This document shows positions 8,010 to 17,871 of a stretch of 64,000 nt of DNA, in pieces. Location of the stretch: NCBI RefSeq assembly GCF_017497975.1, contig NZ_JAGDEL010000029.1, forward strand, positions 1 to 64,000. The letters run 5' to 3'. The translations under genes were made by a program, and so were the position numbers. This DNA is from Metabacillus bambusae. Its GTDB lineage: Bacteria > Bacillota > Bacilli > Bacillales > Bacillaceae. The notes below the pieces were generated by a model. It was not told the origin of the DNA. It ran no database searches and worked only from the letters and a program-made list of their open reading frames with translations. Within the stretch, counting starts at the first letter, position 1. Each line of letters starts with the position of its first letter.

Positions 8010-8702
8010 CTAGTTATTCTTAGTGTTATTGCTTGTTTCGATTAATACGAGTTCCCTATTTTCATTCTTAAGCTTAGCGTCTTTGTTTACTACTAAGCTC
8101 TCTGCTTTTACAAATACTTGATTCGCTATCCACATGACGAGATAGGCTAATAAACTAACACTGAAAAATGGTATAAACCCAGGTACAATCGTTAATAGGA
8201 AATATAACAGAAACAAGCAGAAGATCATTCCAAAGGTAAAGTGTGGATATGAAGCACCTAAAATAAAGGCATATTTTAAGTATTTGCTTATTTTCCAATC
8301 ATAATGAGCATAAATAGGAAAAATATAAAGTAAGACGATGAGAAACAAGAAGCTAATGACTAAAACGCTATATCTTAGAATGGTGTAGAGTATTCCTTCG
8401 GTTGGGATTAATGTTAAATCAACGTATAAAATGTAGCCGAAAATAACTAAGATCACACCAAGTATATTTGATTTCACAAATTCTTTACGATAGGTTTTCC
8501 AAAATGTCGAAAATACAGGAACATCGGTTTGTTTTAATACCCATTTGCGGATGACTGTAAATAGGGAAACTGTTGCGGGCATAAACCCTAAGAATACAAT
8601 CCCTGCCAATGTAAAAACAATCCAAAGGAAGTTTACATATGCAAGCCTTGAGATCCATTCACTTATTTTGAAAAATCCGCCAGATAGCCCACCTAATCTC
8701 AT
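8010..8702 (-). CDS. yteU: DUF624 (YesL/YteU) family membrane protein
   Basis: A 230-aa protein with five or six membrane segments and the family start MRLGGLSGGFFKISEWISRLAYVNFLWI. DUF624 proteins are encoded in Bacillus pectin and glycan loci beside lpl-type ABC transporters; their role is unknown, possibly in assembly or regulation of the transporter. ATG 8702 follows AAGGAGG. It is the last gene after the YteT-like oxidoreductase and the YteS-like lipoprotein, the same content as the yteSTU genes of B. subtilis, which is why the symbol is used. Confidence 0.8.
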   Translation of the reverse strand: MRLGGLSGGFFKISEWISRLAYVNFLWIVFTLAGIVFLGFMPATVSLFTVIRKWVLKQTDVPVFSTFWKTYRKEFVKSNILGVILVIFGYILYVDLTLIPTEGILYTILRYSVLVISFLFLIVLLYIFPIYAHYDWKISKYLKYAFILGASYPHFTFGMIFCLFLLYFLLTIVPGFIPFFSVSLLAYLVMWIANQVFVKAESLVVNKDAKLKNENRELVLIETSNNTKNN

Positions 8703-8732
8703 ATTTGCCGCCTCCTTAGATTAGAAGAAAAT

Positions 8733-10028
8733 CTAACTATTCACCTTATTTTCATGCTTTAACATACTTTTGATGTTGATTGGCGCTTTTTCCTTTACCG
8801 ATCTCCATACGGCTTCCCCAATAGCGATAGAATAAGCTCCTGCAACAGTTCCTGCCATTATCTCATAGGACCTTCTTGGATCAGGACCTAAGAAAATGTC
8901 CTCTAAGAGAATCGGGTCTCCTCCACCATGTCCTCCTGGTGTTTGAACAACATGAATTATTTCCTTCGATCCAAATAACGGATAATAGTCAATTGTTTGT
9001 TCAGGTACTGGAAATGGCACTCTACTTGGTGCATGGAATTCCGTTGTTTCAATTCTTCCTTTTGTACCATTAATGGCTAGGCGATAGCCTTCATACGGTG
9101 AAGAAAAATTAATAGAGTAGCTTAACAGCGCTCCTTTGTCATACTTTACAGTTGCAGCATATGTGTCCTCGATGTCAATCTCCGAATCAAAAATACAAGC
9201 ATCAGGACGATAGCCTGTATAATTACTAGCACTCATATCTTTCATCGTATAATGATCATCTTCAACATTTGCCGTCTCGCTTCGCGTACTCCATCTCATA
9301 AAATAATCACATTTATGTTTTACATGACATGTACCACAAAAGCGATTATCTCCGATTTCAGGATTGTGTTCACCCTCTGGTCCATAATAATTTAGAGCAC
9401 CAAATGCAAATACTTCAACTGGATTTTGATCCAGCCACCAATTGACTAAGTCAAAATGATGAGTTGATTTATGAATTGATAGTCCACCAGAATACTTCCG
9501 CATCCGATTCCAACGTTTGAAATAGCTTGCTCCATGATATGTGTCGATATACCAGTTTAAATCGACAGATGTAATTCTTCCAATCTTTCCTTCTAGTAGT
9601 AGTTCTTTGATTTTTCTGTGAAATGGACTATAACGATAATTGAATGTAACTGTCACTTTGCCTTTGCTGTTTGCCTCTGCTTTTAGTACTTTTTTGACAT
9701 CTTCAACATTTGTGACCATAGGTTTTTCTGTAATTACATCCAAGTCATGAGCAAGTCCATTTAGAATATAATCTATATGTGTATCATCTCTACTTGCTAC
9801 AATTAATGTATCCGGTTTTGTATCTTTAATCATTTGTTGAAATTGCTCTGGTCCATATGTAGGAACATTGATTAATTGTGGATACTCTTCCTTACATGCA
9901 GTAACTCTATAATCATCAAAATCTAGTAGCGCAACAATTTCGTTGGTAGAAGAGAACTCGTTTAATAAAGGTTTAATAAACATTTTCATTGCTCTATTGC
10001 TTAATCCACATATCGCATATTTCCTCAA
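8733..10028 (-). CDS. yteT: Gfo/Idh/MocA-family oxidoreductase (YteT-like)
   Basis: A 431-aa protein with an N-terminal Rossmann fold (AICGLSNRAMKMF in place of the usual GxGxxG), the family motif EKPM at 101-104 (Lys 102 contacts substrate and cofactor), and a C-terminal alpha/beta domain. A cluster CGTCHVKHKC near residue 235 looks like a structural metal site. The family oxidises or reduces sugars with NAD(P). The TTG start at 10028 is supported by AGAGGTG 7 bases upstream. It is placed between the YteU- and YteS-like genes, so a role in modified rhamnogalacturonan sugars is inferred. Confidence 0.82.
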   Translation of the reverse strand: MRKYAICGLSNRAMKMFIKPLLNEFSSTNEIVALLDFDDYRVTACKEEYPQLINVPTYGPEQFQQMIKDTKPDTLIVASRDDTHIDYILNGLAHDLDVITEKPMVTNVEDVKKVLKAEANSKGKVTVTFNYRYSPFHRKIKELLLEGKIGRITSVDLNWYIDTYHGASYFKRWNRMRKYSGGLSIHKSTHHFDLVNWWLDQNPVEVFAFGALNYYGPEGEHNPEIGDNRFCGTCHVKHKCDYFMRWSTRSETANVEDDHYTMKDMSASNYTGYRPDACIFDSEIDIEDTYAATVKYDKGALLSYSINFSSPYEGYRLAINGTKGRIETTEFHAPSRVPFPVPEQTIDYYPLFGSKEIIHVVQTPGGHGGGDPILLEDIFLGPDPRRSYEIMAGTVAGAYSIAIGEAVWRSVKEKAPINIKSMLKHENKVNS

Positions 10029-10041
10029 TTTATATCACCTC

Positions 10042-10638
10042 TTAATTATTTGTAGTTACCAATTCAGATAAAATGTTATAAGCTTCATCCTGATAGTTTG
10101 TGTACTTTGGAATAATCCCTACCATTTCAGCAGAGCCTTTGTAATTAAGCTTCTTTAATAAGGGTGACTCTAGTGGTATAGGTAACGCATAAAGATGAAT
10201 ATTTCCATCTTCATCTTTCAACTGATATTCTTTAAGATCGTTTTTATCATTTGTATTTTTGATTTCATCCAAAGCATGTAAACCAACCGGATCGAAAATG
10301 GATGACAATAACTCCTTTTCCATAAGTATGAGATCTCCTGAGTGGTCCACGAACTCTACAATCAATTTTTCAGGCATTGGATTATGAAACTCAACAGCAA
10401 TATTTTGATCTCCTTTTGAACGATCATTAATGATTGTTTGTATTTGTTTTTTTGTTTTTTCAAGTAAGCTTGTAAAAATGAGTAGCTGAAAATCATCGCT
10501 TTTCTGCTGACAGCCAGTCATAAGCAATACGATGAGTGAAGAAATAGAAATAAAAAATACATATCGAATCAAAATGTGTCTAGAGTTTGTAAACGATACC
10601 ATTTTATTGAAATGTACGATCCTCTCCCCCTTATCCAA
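10042..10638 (-). CDS. Lipoprotein (YteS-like)
   Basis: About 185-198 aa. A hydrophobic segment ends in the lipobox LMTGC, followed by QQKSDDF, so the mature protein is anchored outside the membrane. The remainder is soluble and charged. It precedes the YteT-like gene by 13 bp, which matches the place of the lipoprotein gene yteS in B. subtilis. The start is uncertain: a TTG at 10638 lies before the GGGGGAGAGG stretch, and the next ATG is 18 bases after it. Confidence 0.6.
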   Translation of the reverse strand: MDKGERIVHFNKMVSFTNSRHILIRYVFFISISSLIVLLMTGCQQKSDDFQLLIFTSLLEKTKKQIQTIINDRSKGDQNIAVEFHNPMPEKLIVEFVDHSGDLILMEKELLSSIFDPVGLHALDEIKNTNDKNDLKEYQLKDEDGNIHLYALPIPLESPLLKKLNYKGSAEMVGIIPKYTNYQDEAYNILSELVTTNN

Positions 10639-10854
10639 GTTCTTGACTCTAAATTACCTGAAAATTGATATGACATCTATAATCATATCCACAGTTAAGT
10701 GAATGGTTTCCAATATTTATAGGTGTCCCTCAATCAAAAAACTGAGATACTGAATGTGACATAAGATAATGATTATACCCATATTGTCGTGTTTTAAGAT
10801 ATAATTAAATTACTATAATGCAAATTTTCAAAAAAGATATGTAAGGGGGTTCTT

Positions 10855-13152
10855 ATGAAGAAAAATTCAACAAACTACTATTTTCGATTAATGACCTTTA
10901 TCATCATTTTAACGACTGTTCCTGTTATTATTGTTGGATTATTTTCTTATTTAAAATCTTCTGAGGTTATTCAATCGAATGTAGCGAAAGAAAAACAACA
11001 TAGTATTTACCAAGTTCAAACAAATATTGAACAAGTGATGAAAACCGTCGATCATTCATTTACTAATTTTGTTTCTTCTTCGCAACTTAATGAAACTTTA
11101 AAACAACCATTAACTCCAAATCAATTTCAGATATATAATCAGGTAAGAGAAGAATTAAGCCATCTTCAAACCTATGATACTGGATTGAAAGATGTGTTAT
11201 TAGTCAGTTTTTATGAAAATTGGATCATAAACAACAGTGGTCTTCGTAGACTTAATAATGAACAAGCAAAGGAGATTCATCGTAATTACCTCTCTTTACC
11301 AACGAAATCGATGTGGGTTTTGGAAAAGAAAAACGAGCTATTATTTAATCAAGATGCAAACGAATCCTGTATGTATCATATGAATCTCGTTAAACAATTA
11401 CCTATTAATAATGTACGGAAAACTGGAGTTGCTGTGGCAACCATACCTATTTGTGAATTTTCAAGCATTACATCACAAAATCTTGACCTGGAAGAGACGG
11501 TAATATTAAATGAAAAATTCGAGGTCGTTGGCCATAGTAAAAACAAAAATATCGGAAAAAACTATTCCAACCATAAATTGATTCAAAACTTGCAGGGGAT
11601 CAAGCAGCAATCAGGACAATTTAACATGGATATTAATGAAACCGATTACAAAATTACGTTTCGAAAATCAGATTATAATGGTTGGACCTATCTATCGTTA
11701 ATAAAAATAAAAGACTTGAACAAACAATCGAGTTCCATCGGTTGGTTTACCTTCTTTATTTGTACATTATTGCTTATTCTGTCTTTGATTATTTCTTTCA
11801 TAGGTTCAAACCGAATGTATAGACCAATTCACCAGCTTCAATCTTTCATTTCAAGTAAGTTTCATAATAAACCCGAGCTCGAGCATCGAAATGAATTTGA
11901 CTTAATTGAGCATCAAATTCAACATATGTTAGACCAAAATGTTCAACTAGAACAGAAGGTACAAGGTCAGGTGACACAATTAAAGCAGTTTTTTATGGTT
12001 AAGCTGTTGCAAGGAAAGGTAAGTACAGATGAGCTACAAACAAAGCTAGTTTCCTTTGGCTTTAATCAGCACTGGAAAAGACTTTGTGTATTTACGCTCC
12101 AAATTGATTCGTTTGAAGGGACAGGCTATAACAGTAAGGAAGAGGATTTATTACTATTTGCAATTAATACAATGATTGAGGATCTTTTTCCAAGCGACAT
12201 AAGAATGACGCCGATTGTCATGAATTATTACCAGGTTACCATCTTTTTAAGCGACCATGATTCTGACTGGGAATACACACAGTTTATCACCAACACTGCT
12301 CAAACGATTCAAACAAAGGTTAAAGATGAGTTGAATATCCCTGTAAGCATTGGAATAAGTTTACCTTTTACCAATTTAACTTCTACAATTCACGCGTACA
12401 AAGAGGGCAGTGAAGCACTGAAATACACTATAAAATTCGATAAAGAATCCATTATCTTTTTTGAAAATTTACAAAGAAGTAAAACGTTTCATACTTTCTT
12501 TCCAAAACAAATTGAAAATGAATTATTTGATGCCATTAAAGTCTGTGATAAACCGAAAATTGATAAACTACTACATACTCTCTTATCAAAAATCGTGGAA
12601 AAGGAATTAAATCATACTCATTATCAAATTTCCATTGTTCGACTACTAAATGATCTAATAGAATTAATGCAAACATTGGGTATCGAAATTTTTGAATTTG
12701 ATAATAAGAAATCGCTTTTTGATCATTTGTATGAATTAAAAACATTAACAGAAATCCAATATTGGTTTAGGGACATCATTATTTATCCTTTAATGAATAA
12801 AATAGAAGAACGAACAGAGTCTCAATATAAAAACCTATCTGATAAGATTATCCATATTGTTCAACAGGAATTTGATTCAGATATCACATTAGAATCAATT
12901 GCAGCAAGGCTTCACTATAATACGAATTATTTAAGCACCATCTTTAGCAAAGAGACAAATATTTCGTTCAGTGATTACTTATCGTTGTATCGTATAAATA
13001 TGGCTAAAAAATGGTTATTGGAAACAAATATGTCTGTAAAAGAAATTTCCGAAAAGCTTAAATATAATAACTCACAAAACTTTATTCGTTCGTTCCGTAA
13101 AAATGAGGGGACAACACCAGGGAAATACCGCGAGGTAAAGAAAGCAAAATAA
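10855..13152 (+). CDS. ytdP: Membrane-bound AraC-family regulator (YtdP-like)
   Basis: A 765-aa one-component sensor. One membrane helix at about 12-32, an extracellular sensor domain to about 290, a second helix at about 296-316, a HAMP-like linker, a long middle domain, and a C-terminal AraC DNA-binding domain (about 660-760, with TNYLSTIFSKETNISFSDYL and a second helix pair ending GTTPGKYRE). The extracellular part would sense an oligosaccharide or the binding protein. It is divergent from the lipoprotein gene and converges on the permeases, and likely activates this locus. The start follows GGGGG. Confidence 0.85.
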   Translation: MKKNSTNYYFRLMTFIIILTTVPVIIVGLFSYLKSSEVIQSNVAKEKQHSIYQVQTNIEQVMKTVDHSFTNFVSSSQLNETLKQPLTPNQFQIYNQVREELSHLQTYDTGLKDVLLVSFYENWIINNSGLRRLNNEQAKEIHRNYLSLPTKSMWVLEKKNELLFNQDANESCMYHMNLVKQLPINNVRKTGVAVATIPICEFSSITSQNLDLEETVILNEKFEVVGHSKNKNIGKNYSNHKLIQNLQGIKQQSGQFNMDINETDYKITFRKSDYNGWTYLSLIKIKDLNKQSSSIGWFTFFICTLLLILSLIISFIGSNRMYRPIHQLQSFISSKFHNKPELEHRNEFDLIEHQIQHMLDQNVQLEQKVQGQVTQLKQFFMVKLLQGKVSTDELQTKLVSFGFNQHWKRLCVFTLQIDSFEGTGYNSKEEDLLLFAINTMIEDLFPSDIRMTPIVMNYYQVTIFLSDHDSDWEYTQFITNTAQTIQTKVKDELNIPVSIGISLPFTNLTSTIHAYKEGSEALKYTIKFDKESIIFFENLQRSKTFHTFFPKQIENELFDAIKVCDKPKIDKLLHTLLSKIVEKELNHTHYQISIVRLLNDLIELMQTLGIEIFEFDNKKSLFDHLYELKTLTEIQYWFRDIIIYPLMNKIEERTESQYKNLSDKIIHIVQQEFDSDITLESIAARLHYNTNYLSTIFSKETNISFSDYLSLYRINMAKKWLLETNMSVKEISEKLKYNNSQNFIRSFRKNEGTTPGKYREVKKAK

Positions 13153-13178
13153 CGCAAATAGCTTCCAGTAAAGAAACA

Positions 13179-13212
13179 ATAGGAGCTCTCTCGATTTGAG
13201 ATCGCTCCTATT
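13179..13212. terminator. Bidirectional terminator between ytdP and ytcP
   Basis: AATAGGAGC / GCTCCTATT stem with a 16-nt loop between convergent genes; T-run after it on the plus strand. Confidence 0.8.
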
Positions 13213-13234
13213 TTTAATGTTCCATATTGATCGC

Positions 13235-14110
13235 TTACTCTTTAATGGATCCTAGCAAGGCACCTTTCGTAAAATGCTTTTGTAGGAAAGGATAAACCAA
13301 TAATATCGGTAGTGTAGCTACTACAATTACAGCCATTTTAACTGTCAATTCTGGTGGAGGAGCATCAGTAAACTCTGCTCCGTCATAGTTTAGGCCACTT
13401 GCCAACACAACAATTTGTCGCAAAAGCACCTGGACAGGCCATAGATCGGCATTATTAATATACAAAATGGCATGCATATATGTGTTCCAATACGTTACCG
13501 CATAAAACAAGGAAATGGTAGCAATTGCCGGCATTGAGCAAGGAATAATGATTCGAAATAGTATTCCAAAGTCACTACAACCATCAATCTTTGCGGCATC
13601 TTCTAATGAGTCAGGCAAGCCCTGGAAAAAGCTTTTTAAGATAATCATATTAAATACATTGATTGAAACTGGGATAATTAACGCTAGTAAAGAATCGAGC
13701 AACCCTGTATATTTTACGGCTAAGAAAGTTGGTATCATTCCACCATTGAACAGCATAGTGAAGACGAAAAAAAACATAATAAATCTCCGACCAACTAAAT
13801 CTTTTCTTGAAAGACCATAGGCTGTTAAGACAGAAAGAAACATACTCCACAAAGTTCCGCCTGCTGTGACAACAATTGATACTAACAGCGATCGGAAAAT
13901 TGTATCAGTTGAAAAGATATATTTATAGGCTGCTAAGCTCCATTCCGTTGGAAAAAGAACAAATTGTTTCTCTGCTAATTCAGCGCTTGTCGTAAAAGAA
14001 CTTGCTATCACGTGGATAAACGGCAGTACAGTCACCAATGCAATAATGGATAGTAGCAGGATATTCGTAATCGTAAATATACGGCTCCCTAAAGACTTGT
14101 CTTCAACCAT
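13235..14110 (-). CDS. ytcP: Sugar ABC transporter permease (YtcP/LplC-like)
   Basis: A 291-aa permease with six membrane segments and the EAA loop DSLEDAAKIDGCSDFGILFRI, which contacts the ATPase. The ending GALLGSIKE is typical of LplC/YtcP. It pairs with the YteP-like permease 20 bp upstream. ATPase genes are usually encoded elsewhere (MsmX in Bacillus) and none is here. The expected binding-protein gene is reduced to a fragment at 15238-15326. Confidence 0.87.
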   Translation of the reverse strand: MVEDKSLGSRIFTITNILLLSIIALVTVLPFIHVIASSFTTSAELAEKQFVLFPTEWSLAAYKYIFSTDTIFRSLLVSIVVTAGGTLWSMFLSVLTAYGLSRKDLVGRRFIMFFFVFTMLFNGGMIPTFLAVKYTGLLDSLLALIIPVSINVFNMIILKSFFQGLPDSLEDAAKIDGCSDFGILFRIIIPCSMPAIATISLFYAVTYWNTYMHAILYINNADLWPVQVLLRQIVVLASGLNYDGAEFTDAPPPELTVKMAVIVVATLPILLVYPFLQKHFTKGALLGSIKE

Positions 14111-14130
14111 TCTGTTTTCCCCCTATAGAA

Positions 14131-15090
14131 TTAATAAATTCCTTCTTCTCCACTTTTCTTAGCTAACCAATTAGCAAAGATAACAAGAATCAGTCCAACA
14201 ATTCCTTTAAAGAAACCAACAGCTGTACTGTAGCTAAATTGACCTTGCTTTAATCCTGCAGTATATACATACGTATCGAAGATTTCTGCTACCTCTCGGT
14301 TTGCTGCGTTTAATAAAAGGAAGACATGTTCAAATCCAAGTTCAAGAACATCACCAATTTTCAAAATAACCAAAATGATAATAACACCCTTAATGGCTGG
14401 CAGTGTAATATGCCACATTTGCTGGAGTCGACTTGCTCCATCCATTCTCGCAGCCTCATATAATTGAGGATTAATCGCTGCCATTGCAGCTAGATAAATA
14501 ATCGTCCCCCATCCTGCTTCACGCCAAATTACCTGGGTGATATAAATAGGACGGAACCAGTCAGGATTCAAAAGGAAATTAATTTTTTCCAAACCTACAG
14601 CAGTCAATAATCCATTAATGGCTCCACCATCAAGTGTCAGCATGACGTATCCAATTGAAACAATGATGACCCAAGACATAAAATGCGGTATATAAATCAA
14701 TGTTTGAACGGTTCGTTTAAATGCCATAAACCTTACTTCATTAAGCATGAGTGCTAAAATGATTGGAATTGGAAAGAAGAGGATTAAATTTAACGCAAAT
14801 AACATAAGCGTGTTTCCAAAGATCATCCAAAAATCAGGATCTGTAAATAACCTTTCGAAATGTTCCAAACCTACCCATTCACTGCCGGAGATTCCTAAAT
14901 ACGGTTTATAATCTTGAAACGCAATGATTAGTCCATACATAGGAATGTACTTATAAATAATGAAATACAAGATACCTGGTAAAAGCATTAAGTAGATCCA
15001 CTTATTCTTCTTAATTTTCCCCATAAGTTCTTTCCGTCGAGCTTCTTTCAAAACGATAGGATCTGTGTTTACAGCTACCTCACTATTCAT
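14131..15090 (-). CDS. yteP: Sugar ABC transporter permease (YteP/LplB-like)
   Basis: A 319-aa permease: basic N-terminus, six membrane segments, LplB-type sequence YIPMYGLIIAFQDYKPYLG and EAA loop YEAARMDGASRLQQMWHI. ATG 15090 has AAAGGA 8 bases upstream; further in-frame starts up to 15141 lack one. With YtcP it forms the membrane channel for oligosaccharides, by homology rhamnogalacturonan or related pectin pieces. Confidence 0.87.
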   Translation of the reverse strand: MNSEVAVNTDPIVLKEARRKELMGKIKKNKWIYLMLLPGILYFIIYKYIPMYGLIIAFQDYKPYLGISGSEWVGLEHFERLFTDPDFWMIFGNTLMLFALNLILFFPIPIILALMLNEVRFMAFKRTVQTLIYIPHFMSWVIIVSIGYVMLTLDGGAINGLLTAVGLEKINFLLNPDWFRPIYITQVIWREAGWGTIIYLAAMAAINPQLYEAARMDGASRLQQMWHITLPAIKGVIIILVILKIGDVLELGFEHVFLLLNAANREVAEIFDTYVYTAGLKQGQFSYSTAVGFFKGIVGLILVIFANWLAKKSGEEGIY

Positions 15091-15237
15091 TGCCATCATC
15101 CTTTCTAGAATAGAATGTATGAAGGGTACGCCCCCTGCCAATGCACCTCACATGGAAAACCGTCAATCTTCTTATATCCAGCACAAAATTTTTTTGTATA
15201 GATATACTTTTAAGAAACTATTAACCTCATAATAGAG

Positions 15238-15326
15238 CTAATATCCATCTTGCTTATTCCACTCATCTACAGCACGATCAAATCAACCTTTATCGAATTT
15301 GCCTAGCATATATTTATAAATGCTGT
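15238..15326 (-). pseudogene. Remnant of the substrate-binding protein gene of the YteP-YtcP transporter
   Basis: Minus-strand codons read DSIYKYMLGKFDKG, a TGA, then FDRAVDEWNKQDGY and a stop. This is the C-terminal helix pattern of LplA/YtcQ-type binding proteins, at the place where that gene is expected. No more of it is found upstream in any frame, so the gene has been deleted except for about 30 codons. The transporter must rely on a binding protein encoded elsewhere, perhaps the one at 26261. Confidence 0.6.
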
Positions 15327-16136
15327 CTTAAAATAGCTGGTTCAAGCTTTCTTCTTTTCTTAATATGTGCAGGTGAATCCGAAGATATTTTTAAGCGCTT
15401 TCATTTAGCCGAGTGACAAATGTGGTTATCCTTAGTGTAAGAGCAGTACTAACAATCTTTCATGATCTAGTCATTCTCCTATCCTCCATTATCTAATTGT
15501 TTTTTCGTGAATCACATCTACAGACTAATTCACGAAAATCATATCGTAAATAATCACTTCCTCATATCCCCTTGAAAACACTGCGTTTCAAGCTGTTCGA
15601 ATCTGAGAATCTAATACAATGATTATCGGTTTATGGTGGCAATTTAGCACTCGTATTTATTCGTCTGAAGATTAGTTTTTAACCTTTAGACGGATTTGTT
15701 GATGACTTTTATGTGAGAAAAATTCTTCTGGTTCAAATCCTTTAGAATTATACTTTATTCTTTTTTCCTATGCCTATTTTTCAACAATTCAATACAGGGT
15801 GCCCATGTTTTGTTAACTAATTAGAACCTTATAATGATGAGGAGCGACCATTCCTTTCCAAAGGTTTTAATGTCAAAAAGCATAAATGTAATATTCATGT
15901 CAAGATTCAAAAAGGTAAGCGAGAATTCTCGCTTACCTCAGCAAAACCATAATTGCCATCGTTAGAAAGCCAATAAAACCAAGTACAATCGAATTTGAAA
16001 TGACAATTTTGCGATTTTCACCATTTTTTCTATGGTGAGTGCATCATCTTTTTGTAAATTCCTTATCAGTGCGGCCACAACCTTCATTGCGGGTGGCACA
16101 GGCACCGAAAAAGAGAAAGAGAAAAAACTTCCATTA
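15327..16136. other. Long gap left by gene loss; little coding content
   Basis: No intact gene. A cre-like box TTTAAGCGCTTTCA at 15390-15403 differs from consensus at one position. Near the right end (15933-16050) the minus strand reads ENRKIVISNSIVLGFIG and a further hydrophobic stretch ending MVLLR, open but without a start, which looks like the tail of a lost small membrane protein. Confidence 0.4.
15914..15937 (-). terminator. Terminator, perfect 24-bp palindrome
   Basis: GGTAAGCGAGAA/TTCTCGCTTACC is a perfect inverted repeat followed on the minus strand by TTTTTGAATC. It probably ends the tatA-tatC transcript or the lost gene beside it. Confidence 0.7.
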
Positions 16137-16862
16137 TTAACTTGCTTCTTTTAGTATTTCTGTTTTTTTCCTAAATACTATTTTAGATAATGTAATGCTA
16201 AACTCATATAAGATGAGTAAAGGTACGATGACTAGAACATCGGAAACCAAATCGGGGGGAGAAATGACCACTGAAATAATCATTAAAACAAAATAGGATA
16301 TTTTTCTTGCTTTTACAAGTCTATGAGGATTTATGATGCCTAGTTTTGTTAAAAACATAATAACAGCAGGCATTTCAAATAAAAATCCAAAAGGCAACGT
16401 TAAATTGATCATGAAACTGAAATACTTATCGACTGTAAAGAACGCTTCGAACTGTTCTCCTGCTAAATTTTCTAAAAATGATAGGACAATTGGAAAAAGG
16501 ATAAAGTAGCCGAAGGAAATCCCCAACAAAAATAAAAGAAATATACCTGGTATAAATGCTATTGTTGCTTTTTGTTCTTCTTTTTTGAGAGCAGGTTTTA
16601 CAAATTTCCAAACTTGAAAAGCTGCAATCGGAATTGTTGCCGCAATTGCAACAACTCCAGCAATCATCATATAAATCCATAAGATATCACCAGGACCTAG
16701 TAATGCTAATTTATCATCTAAATCTTTCACTAAAAACTGGTGAATATCTTGCACAAAAATGAAGGATAGACAAAGGAATACGATAAAAGCAATTAAAACG
16801 ATAATGATTCGTTTTCGCAATTCTCCTAAATGTTCAACTAGATTCATTTTGGTTTTATCCAA
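16137..16862 (-). CDS. tatC: Sec-independent protein translocase TatC
   Basis: A 241-aa protein with six membrane segments and TatC signatures: HLGELRKRI at the N-terminus (signal-peptide recognition), FGYFILFPIVLSFL, LPFGFLFEMPAVIMFLTKLG, and RKISYFVLMIISVVISPPD. TTG 16862 has AGGGGGC 6 bases upstream. It exports folded proteins with twin-arginine signals. Its gene follows tatA in a cluster with one obvious Tat substrate, the amine oxidase, so this is likely a dedicated translocase, comparable to tatAyCy with EfeB in B. subtilis. Confidence 0.95.
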   Translation of the reverse strand: MDKTKMNLVEHLGELRKRIIIVLIAFIVFLCLSFIFVQDIHQFLVKDLDDKLALLGPGDILWIYMMIAGVVAIAATIPIAAFQVWKFVKPALKKEEQKATIAFIPGIFLLFLLGISFGYFILFPIVLSFLENLAGEQFEAFFTVDKYFSFMINLTLPFGFLFEMPAVIMFLTKLGIINPHRLVKARKISYFVLMIISVVISPPDLVSDVLVIVPLLILYEFSITLSKIVFRKKTEILKEAS

Positions 16863-16931
16863 ATGTAAGCCCCCTAACGAAAACCCTTATTGACGTTTAA
16901 ACACTATCATGTAAAAAGATCCTTCTACATA

Positions 16932-16971
16932 AGAAAGATGTAAGCAGGATCACCTACCTACATCTTTTTAA
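16932..16971 (-). terminator. Stem-loop between tatA and tatC
   Basis: AAAGATGTA-AG and CT-TACATCTTT arms with a central CAGGATCACC loop. It may act as a partial terminator or 3' stabiliser that gives more TatA than TatC. Confidence 0.5.
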
Positions 16972-16976
16972 ATATG

Positions 16977-17210
16977 TTAACTACCAGTGTTACTTTGTTT
17001 AGTCGATTCCACTGCTTGTAGTTTTTTTGTTTCTTCTTGTGTTTCATTCAATTCATTGTCTCCATTCACAAGATCGTTTGTTGCCTTTTTGAATTCTTTG
17101 AGAGTGTTACCAAATGCACGCCCAATCTCAGGTAATTTTGAAGGCCCGAAAATGACAAGTGCAATGATAAGAATTAAGACTAACCCTGGAACACCGATAT
17201 TCTGAAGCAT
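16977..17210 (-). CDS. tatA: Twin-arginine translocase subunit TatA
   Basis: A 77-aa protein: N-terminal membrane helix ([16 protein letters not shown]), then the hinge and amphipathic helix [20 protein letters not shown] that define TatA, and a charged tail. In Bacillus a single TatA-type protein with TatC is enough for transport. It lies upstream of tatC in the same direction, with the cargo genes further upstream. Confidence 0.95.
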   Translation of the reverse strand: MLQNIGVPGLVLILIIALVIFGPSKLPEIGRAFGNTLKEFKKATNDLVNGDNELNETQEETKKLQAVESTKQSNTGS

Positions 17211-17298
17211 AATGATTCTCTCCCTTGTCTATAATTTATTTTTTATATGAAGGAAAGGGTACAGAACCCGCTGTCGTAAGTTTACTGCTTTCTTTCCT

Positions 17299-17835
17299 TC
17301 ATTTAGCTTTATAGGCTACCTCCGCCTCAATCTCAATTAACCAATCTGAATTTACTAAACTATCGACACCTACCGTTGAACGTGCAGTCTTTACTGAATT
17401 TTCTTTTGTATTAAAGAACTTGGCATAAGCATTGAACCATCCTTGGTAATCCTGCTTATTCCCTTTGCTAGGGTCTGGAGTAAGATACACTCTTAAATAT
17501 GTGATATCTGCCATAGAAAGTCCTTTTGCTTCAAGATCAGCTTTAAAGGTCTTTAATATTCCAATGGCTTGCGTTTCTGTATCTCCATATCGTTCATATG
17601 TCGTTTTTCCATCCCTATTTAATAATGGAGGGACTGTCCCACTATACGATAATCGATTATAATTGTGCGGCACAGCAACTGAACTAGAAATCGAAGATGT
17701 TGGAGATCCAAAGAAGGTTACTTTATTTGATTTCAGTGCTGAACTTTCACTTCCTGCAGAAGCAGAGAATCCAGCAATTAGGCTTGTCCCAAGTACAGTG
17801 GTTATTACCATAGATTTAATCGTTTTTTTCATCAT
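17299..17835 (-). CDS. Secreted RidA (YjgF/YER057c)-family protein
   Basis: A 178-aa protein with a Sec-type signal peptide (about 1-27, cleavage after SASA) followed by a RidA domain: NRLSYSGTVPP, ILKTFKADLEAKGLSMADITYLRVYL and ARSTVGVDSLVNSDWLIEIEAEV. Cytoplasmic RidA hydrolyses reactive enamines and imines; a catalytic Arg is expected in the ARSTV segment and is present. Export is unusual. It directly follows the amine oxidase gene, whose reaction yields imines, so it is probably an extracytoplasmic imine deaminase partner. Confidence 0.85.
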   Translation of the reverse strand: MMKKTIKSMVITTVLGTSLIAGFSASAGSESSALKSNKVTFFGSPTSSISSSVAVPHNYNRLSYSGTVPPLLNRDGKTTYERYGDTETQAIGILKTFKADLEAKGLSMADITYLRVYLTPDPSKGNKQDYQGWFNAYAKFFNTKENSVKTARSTVGVDSLVNSDWLIEIEAEVAYKAK

Positions 17836-17871
17836 TCCATCTCCTTCTACCTATGAATATTGAAGATCTGT